Below are positions 32,601-38,836 of a DNA stretch of 38,836 nt, one piece after another. The position numbers were made by a program, and so were the translations under genes. Source of the DNA: Klebsormidium nitens (taxonomy: Eukaryota; Streptophyta; Klebsormidiophyceae; Klebsormidiales; Klebsormidiaceae). The stretch is from assembly GCA_000708835.1 (NCBI GenBank), contig DF237685.1, forward strand, positions 1-38,836, read 5' to 3'. The notes below the pieces were generated by a model that saw nothing but the letters and a program-made list of their open reading frames with translations, was not told where the DNA came from and did no database searches. Each line of letters starts with the position of its first letter. Position 1 is the first letter of the stretch.

Positions 32601-34290
32601 ACCGTCGTAAAGAGCTTGTTGTGCTAAGCCAGCTGTCCCAATTCCGCAGGAGTCTCGGCTGGACGCACGAGTTCTGCTTCCCAGACTGCTTCGGTCTGTC
32701 AAGCGGGTATACAGGTCAGCCGACTCATGACCAGCCCATTAGTTCCCGCTTGCCTTACGTAGACCTAGTAATAAGAAGTGTTTTGTGTTCCCTGACGCCC
32801 TAAAACTCGATTTTGAAAATCCACGTTGGCCTAATGGAAGCGCCCAGCGACAGGCAGAGGTGGTTTGGGAGTTTTAGCTGTGCTTGTCAGGGTTGGTTAG
32901 CTTGCTAGAGTTTGATTTCTTAGGGTGGTAGGGGTGGATAGCTTATGAAACCGAATCCAGGTTTTTTGAATCGCGACATTTGCCTGGTTATTCTTTGCTC
33001 GCACGCCCTTGATAAATAAGGCAATTGAGACGGATCGAAGCAACCGCTCAAGACTCGACCCGATGTTCGTCTTTCCCTTTCATTTCTGAACACTCTGTGC
33101 TCTGTCAGACTTGGGCAAGAAAACTGGGCGTCGTCGCCTGACTGTGCGCTTTTGTGTGACAGGGCATTATATCGTTGTCTGCGGGTACGATCACGACCGG
33201 GACGAGTACGAGATCCGCGACCCGTCAAGTAGTAGGTAAGGAGCGGGCGGCACCCTTTTAATGGGTTCCGTCGTACGGCGCCATAACTTAGCTTCTTGTG
33301 GCCTGGGCTTTTGCTCACAACCATTGAGTCTGGAACACGTCAACAGTGCCGCTCCAGGTAAATGAAGCGTAGAGCGCCCGGTGAGGTCGTTCTTTCAAGT
33401 CAAGTTCGCCGTTCGTGAGTCAGCGAGTCACCTGTGCGCTGTCTCTTTGGAAGCTTCCATCTTCTCGCAACAACATCACAAGATTCGTCTGTACTGTCTG
33501 CCTCTCTGGCGCCCTAGAACTCTTTGCTGACTGCGGAAGTCAAGCCGTCCAATGGTGACAAGCGGGAGTCCAGGTTTCCATTCTTACATTTGGCAGGCTG
33601 CTGGCTGTCGTGTTGTTTGACGACTTTGTTGGTTTCATGGCAAGCCCTTGAATGCGCTCGTCGATGTTGAGAGTCTTTAAGACTTGTCACTGGAGTCGTC
33701 CGTGGGATCGACAGTGGCCTGACTCCACTGGTGTTAGCACGCGTCATGTGTATTTTGAGTCCTGTATGCGCCTCTTCTCCTCACCTATCGGTCCTCTCCA
33801 GCTCATCCTTCTCATCCTGATTTTGCAGTGAGGTTCAAAGAGTCTCCACAGGCGCTTTGGAGGCAGCTCGGCGGAGTTACGGAACAGACGAGGATTTGTT
33901 GCTGGTGAGCCTTTTGAAATCTGCATCTCAACGTGCCGTTTCCCATTTCGGCGGTAGCGTCTACTCTGTTGCAATGAAAGCACGTGTGTTTCTAAGCATC
34001 TGCCGAGCACAAAGTGTTTCCAGAACCAAATCTTTTCTGTGCGAATGTTTGAATTGCAACTTCGTTGAGTGCATTGCCACCATCTTGTCTTATCACCCAT
34101 TTTAGTACATATCTTTATACTCAGAAGATGGATGGTGTCCTCTTTTTCATTGATATACTGAGCTGTTCGCAACTGTTTTTCAAACTTTTTCTTTTGTCTT
34201 TCGCAGATTTCGTATGCGCTCGAGGAGGACGAGGAAAGTTTAGGCAGGGGGCGGTCTCGGCTCGAAACATCGACCACAGCAGTTCGATAG
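29666..34290 (+). CDS. GC1: Guanylyl cyclase-like protein, AtGC1/GUCD1 family (nine exons)
   Basis: Exons are 29666-29833, 30278-30402, 30892-31003, 31805-31879, 32097-32185, 32650-32714, 33163-33235, 33829-33904 and 34207-34290 (TAG). All eight introns are GT-AG and in phase: 867 bases, 288 residues, close to the ~270-280 of the plant proteins. Family blocks in order are VPHVRQSYAWDCGLACVLMV (57-76), SVWSVDLAHLLRRFGV, TIGANPGFADEKFYK, a block reading CRSISSDVF and ending GRYIVIALID, GHYIVVCGYDHDRDEYEIRD (212-231), and a C-terminal YGTDEDLLL. The Arabidopsis member is reported to have guanylyl cyclase activity. The visible motifs, however, are those of a papain-like fold, with C68, H213 and D231 placed like a protease triad, so the biochemical role should be treated as open. 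The protein has no signal peptide and is likely cytosolic. The ATG at 29666 is chosen because its exon ends in a gtgagt donor at phase 0, exactly matching exon 2. Confidence 0.88.
32301..32334 (+). repeat. Short TTTACCC/CTACCCT microsatellite
   Basis: About five words of the form ctctaccct or ctttaccct in intron 5 of the guanylyl cyclase-like gene. It resembles but does not match telomeric sequence. Confidence 0.6.
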
Positions 34291-35091
34291 CAGCGCAGCT
34301 TGGGTGCGCATTCCATCACTGACGAGCACGCATGCTTAGACCAGATTTTGCACGCGCCAACAAGTCTGGCCGATGCCAGGAACTCTACAATTCTCCGGGT
34401 TGACCCGTCAAGACGACGGATTGGAAAGCGGTGTAAAATATGGAGGTTTCAAGTTCTGTCAGTAGTATTAACATAAACTCCTAAGGTCTATTTTAACAGC
34501 CCGGCCGGGATCATTCCAAGTCAGATCTCTCAATTTTGATGAGCATCTTTCGATCAAATATTGCATTTATGATGAATGTACATCACTGCCTCACTGCCTC
34601 CGATCGAGGTGGGTTGCATTGCTTAAGTTATATTCCAGGCCGGTAATATGGTTGCAATGACCGGCCATTCGCGTGCGCATGCGCACACTATATATAGACG
34701 GTTGCATAGGCATGAACGTGTGAGATGAGCTGCACGATTGAAATATATATTGACTCGAGCGTATTCTTACCGATCTTTTGGCGGCAGGCGCAATATTGCT
34801 CGTCGTGGAGAACATGAGGCGGCAATTCAATATAGTAATATCAGCGACTCATGTGCATAATGAACATGAGTGTAAAAACCAACGTACGGTCACAATGATG
34901 GCCGACAATCAATCGACAGTTGACTGATTCTATAAGCCGGGCTGGTGCACATTTAGAGGTCACTTTCGCAACAGGCCATCTACTTGACAGTATGAGCAAG
35001 AAATATGCTTACAATGTGCAGTCAAAAACGTCGCTCGTGCCGCGCGGTTTATAGCAACCCAGGAGTTCACCATGCAAAACGCATATGCCTC
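34291..35091. other. Convergent intergenic region
   Basis: It lies between the stop codons of the guanylyl cyclase-like gene (plus) and the TLP18.3-like gene (minus) and should hold both 3' UTRs. No gene is supported. There is a 14-bp perfect palindrome (gtgcgcatgcgcac) at 34673-34686, next to a short inverted pair built on ggccggt and accggcc. Confidence 0.5.
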
Positions 35092-38000
35092 TTACTTCCT
35101 CACGTACCCAAAGTACTGCACCATGGGGACGACAAACGCAATGATCAAGAGCCCCACGACCACGGTGGTGAACTGCCCCCGCTTGTCGCTGGTCTCCTCC
35201 TTGGTCTTGAAGTTGGACACCCTCTTCGTGTCGGCCACCTGGGGTGCGCCCGGGTCGGGCAGCTTCTTGATGGCGGCCATTAGCCGCTTCACGGAGCTGA
35301 GCGTGGCCTCATTGTACTTCTCGTCGGTCGCCAAAACTGCAGAGAAAGGTACAGACTTGTCAGAGATCTCAAGCTTGCGCATTGTTGCACTTGGTGAGTG
35401 ACTATCAAATTGCATCCGCACTTTGGTCTTAAGTCGGACACGGTTTGTGTTTTCAGATCGTGTGGCGACATGCGCACATGTCTTGCGGTCAGGACTGCGT
35501 CCTGTAATGCGGTCAGGACTGCGTCCTGTAACCAAGTGATAGTACCGAGGATGGATGAGCAAAGGGACTTTTGGAGCGACGGTCGCTTAAAGATCCTCAA
35601 ATAATGATCGAAAAGAAAGAGCCTGACCACTGTGGGTCCTTGCCAAGCTGTCACCAATCGTCGTTTGCAAGTGAGCCACAGCGCCGAAGGAAAACTTGCT
35701 GGCTTTTGTTTACGGGAACTGAGACAGTTGTCAACTGAAAAGGATGACAAACAACTCTTATTGTGCTCAAGCAACTCGTTTGCAGACACCCTTGGTGGAC
35801 TTCAGGCGGCCAAAAAAGACAGGTGTAAAAGACATGCTTCCGAAGTTCACAGATACTCAAACAAAAATAAGGTCGAGTGCAAGTAGGTCGGGACTGTATT
35901 GGATTCTCAAATGAGTGCCCTTGCAACTGCTTCGAGTCGCCGTAATGACGAGTCTCTACATCCTACTTGATGTGAGGAGATTCGAAAATATTCAAAAGCC
36001 GCTAAAATTGGTGCCAAATGATCCAAACACGACGACTGTGTCCTTTGCGATCTTGCTTCGCAACTGTCGCCACACGCTAGTCTGTTTCTAAGATCTTCAC
36101 AGCATCTGCCCCTCTCAGAGAGATGGGGGTAAGATCACAGACCATTTTTCGGAGATGAAGATAAGTTTAGAATCAGGAAGTTAAGAGCCATTGGAGCCAT
36201 TTGGAGTCTGGTTCTGCTTGGAACTGTTTCTATGGTGAGATTGTTCGCCCTCATTCAAGGTTCCCATATGGCGGTTGTCGACAGTCTGCAAACTTTAATG
36301 CAGGTTGGTCACCTAAGTCGAGGTCCAAATTGGCCCACTATGCGATGCTACAGATGCAGCTCACTCAACGCAGAAGTTCTGCGTACCAAGGCTCTTTTCG
36401 GCGATTGGCTCCAATAGGATACAGATTCAGGGGCCATGACAAAAGCAAAATTGTTCAAAACCGAATTATCTGAAGATCCAAAGAGAAACGTCGTAGCAGA
36501 GACAATGGACACACCCGTGGCAAGGGTTGCAGTTGACTTGACCCTGGTATCGCAAGAAACAAGTCTTAGCCAAGTAACATACAGAAAGTAAGTGTCGACA
36601 CTCACTTGGGAGGGACTCGGTAGCGATGCTCTCCAGGACGGTTTCGCCAACCGCAGCGTTGAAGGCGGGTCCGCCAGCGACGGCGCCCTCCTTAGCGGTG
36701 GTGATCAGCACAACGACGCCCTTCTTGTCGCCCTCTTCCAGAGTGGGGTACCACTTCTCGAGCAGGTTGTCAGCATACTCAAACACATCGCCGCGGGACT
36801 GCAGCAGGATAGAAGGAACAAAAGGGCTGAGTCAGCAACTACAAGTGTCCTGTTGGGAGCAATTCCATTCCACTCTACTTTCAGAGGGGTTACTCAGTAC
36901 TTTCCCTCGTTCGTTCATATAATCTGAATGCGAGAAAACGGCCGGCAGTCTCCATAGACTTCTGTGAACAGCGTTGATGAACGAGCCACACTTTGCGGCT
37001 AGGAAACTGTTGGATTCTGGCAATTCTTTCAATCCTATAAATGTTGGATCCTGGCTCAAACTTCGTTCTGCCCTGAATCTCTGTGAACTTTGGCCGTCTG
37101 GAAGTCAAGTACAAGCGTGAAATCGGAAGGGTCCCGCGAGGGCGACGCTTCTGTCCTGATCTTCATACAACCGTGTCTTGAGCGATTCAGTGGCCTCAAT
37201 ACTAAGAAGCACCGTGGCATGTGGCTTGGATGTTTAGAAGGCTTCACAAAGTAAGTTTTCATGTTTGCTCAATGAACAACAAAAGGAAACTAGCTACTCT
37301 GAATGGTCCGTTTGAGTTGGCCTGTATGACTGAGCCCAGACACCAGCTAACCAGTACATTATTGAGATTAGAGAAGGATGGTGAAAATATCTGTTGCAAT
37401 CTCATGTTGCTGAGATCATTCTGCCACTTCTCAATGCCTGTGCTCTTGAAATACAAAGAAAGGGTCAGCAAATGCACATCACGACCGGAAGGGGTTCTGA
37501 AGTCCACCTTCGGCTATCCAACAGGTTACGGATTGGCTGCACATGGCCGCTTCAGTTGCTTAAGAAGTTGCATTCAGAATGTCAGGAGCAGGTTCTGTGG
37601 CAAGGTAGTGTCTTCCTTTTAAAGTAAAGTGTGCACTCAGATGGATTCTTTGCACTCAAATGAATTACTCGACACACATGGAGAATAATATTGCCAGCAA
37701 TGTGAGCCTCACGCGACGCTTGTGATTCCTGAGGTGTTCCAATCTCAAGGCTGCCTGGCATATTACATTTTGTCTGCTGCTTCTGTGACTCTGCCTTCAG
37801 AGCGAGCCTTCTTTGAGGCTTACATTTGACGGCACTATATAATCTCTGGACAAGCCAAGAATTAAAAAGGCGCTACTAAACCATAATGGACCAGCGCACC
37901 AAGTGAAAAGCACAGTACAATATTCCTTGAAAAATACCACAACTCTCCGACAACCTGGACTTGCAAAAGCTGCCTTCCTCACAGTATCAACGTCTGTCCT

Positions 38001-38576
38001 CGTCAGAACAGTATTACACCACATAAACCACAGCCTCCTTGCGCTCTTGCCTCTTAAGAATATCTGCGCACGTCAGGGTCTCTATCTGTCCGAAACATAT
38101 GATCTGTTTCTTGAAAGCAGACCGTGCTTGCTCACCTGGAGTTTTCTGGTGGTCACCACATCAATGTGGTACCCGTACTCCTTCTCAAACTGTGTCAGTT
38201 CCCTGGTCAGCTCTCCCTTGGAGATCCTGCTGAGCACCCCCGCATCATCCACAAAGTGCTTTTCTGTCGGCGCAGGCTCTCGCAACACGTCAAAGTCGCT
38301 CGCATTTGCAACGCCGGAGAACTGCAGAGCTGCAGACAATGCCACTGCGGCTGCTGCATTCTTCCAACCCTTCTTGTTCCCTTCCTCCTCCTTTCTAAGA
38401 GCTGACGCTGTGACTTGTTTTTTGCAGCATTGGGAGTTTCTGCGCACAGGCAATGTGGGCCTGACGCCAACAAAACCGGAGCTAGTGGATGCCGTTGAGG
38501 CGTTGCTTTGCCTGTTCAGCACAGTGCAACCCGGGGTCAGCTGGGAGACGGCCTGCATTGTGGCAAGAGAAGCCAT
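35092..38576 (-). CDS. TLP18.3: Thylakoid lumen TPM-domain protein, TLP18.3 family
   Basis: Exons are 38576-38136, 36798-36606 and 35336-35092 (TAA): 879 bases, 292 residues, with GT-AG junctions in phase. The ATG at 38576 begins MASLATMQAVSQ, a typical start of a chloroplast transit peptide. Residues ~68-92 form a second, lumen-targeting signal (KK, then an Ala-rich hydrophobic stretch, then ANA before SDF). The TPM domain follows: VDDAGVLSRISKGEL, YGYHIDVVTTRKL, FEYADNLLEKWYP, GDKKGVVVLITTAKEGAVAG and ILATDEKYNEA. A C-terminal membrane segment lies at about 268-287 (VVVGLLIIAFVVPMVQYFGY), after the conserved NFKTKEET motif. In Arabidopsis this protein anchors in the thylakoid, faces the lumen, aids photosystem II repair and supercomplex reassembly, and has reported acid phosphatase activity. 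Length and exon content match the plant protein (285 aa), so it looks intact. Confidence 0.93.
35484..35531. repeat. 24-bp tandem duplication with internal palindrome
   Basis: Two perfect adjacent copies of a 24-bp unit starting tgcggtcaggactgcgtcct. Each contains the inverted repeat caggac-tgc-gtcctg. They lie in intron 2 of the TLP18.3-like gene. Confidence 0.9.
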
Positions 38577-38836
38577 AGCGCCAGCTTTCAAAGCGTGCTG
38601 TTCAAAGCTGGCTGCTGGATGCGTGAAATGTCTGCTCAGCACCAATGCAGTGATCCAGCTCCATAAAGGAATCCACGTACAAGCAATAGGCTTGCGACAC
38701 GTGTTGGGTTGCCAGTCGGGTTAAGGTTATATTTCGATCCGGTTACCACAATATCTTTGCACAAAACCTGCTTGAGATTTCACCCCAGTCTCGTTTTACC
38801 GGCGCTAGCTAATACCGTATTGGCTTGCCTCTTCCC
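38577..38836. other. Upstream region of the TLP18.3-like gene
   Basis: 5' flank of a minus-strand gene, cut by the window edge. The frame stays open for at least 23 codons above ATG 38576, but without another ATG. No promoter element was recognised. Confidence 0.4.

Noticed and set aside
1-38836. tRNA or rRNA genes
   Set aside because: I saw no cloverleaf-consistent set of arms with A- and B-box sequences and no rRNA-like blocks. A tRNAscan or Infernal run would settle it.

Overview
The window is eukaryotic nuclear DNA from a green-lineage organism. Its genes are split by GT-AG introns, and it carries a thylakoid-lumen photosystem II maintenance gene and a plant-type guanylyl cyclase-like gene. 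Together with a KDZ transposon gene and a tandem MYND-finger family, this suggests a streptophyte alga (Klebsormidium-like). That placement is inference. All exon models below were built by hand from splice signals, reading-phase agreement and comparison of the paralogues inside the window; no database search was possible.

Layout: (1) 289-6463, minus strand: a multi-exon KDZ-type (Kyakuja-Dileera-Zisupton) transposase gene with a SWIM-like zinc motif and Cys clusters. All of its long introns carry copies of a ~50-bp hairpin, one set arranged as an 89-bp tandem array. (2) 7273-26634: four paralogous MYND zinc-finger genes, called A, B, C and D here. A (7340-11206, plus) is nearly intact but has lost 8 bp near its start. 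D (21781-26634, plus) is intact (466 codons) and has an extra N-terminal membrane anchor. B and C are wrecked by rearrangement. The last exon of B lies on the opposite strand at 12442-12492, upstream of the gene. Exon 1 of C is cut in two: its 5' half is inverted at 12823-13271 and its 3' half inverted at 17730-18053. The layout fits an inversion joining intron 4 of B to the middle of exon 1 of C, followed or preceded by a smaller inversion. B also has an in-frame TAG, and C has a 4-bp insertion. (3) 27616-28035, minus: an LSM-domain protein resembling NAA38, the auxiliary subunit of the NatC acetyltransferase. (4) 29666-34290, plus: a nine-exon gene for a guanylyl cyclase-like protein of the AtGC1 family (288 aa) with an apparent Cys-His-Asp triad. 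(5) 35092-38576, minus: a three-exon gene for a thylakoid lumen TPM-domain protein of the TLP18.3 family (292 aa).

The three conserved genes at the right have unrelated housekeeping roles and share no evident regulation. The left two thirds is an accessory region: a transposon, then a lineage-specific gene cluster changed by inversion, point lesions and repeat growth within introns. In C and D the last intron is filled with decayed tandem copies of the end of the MYND exon.
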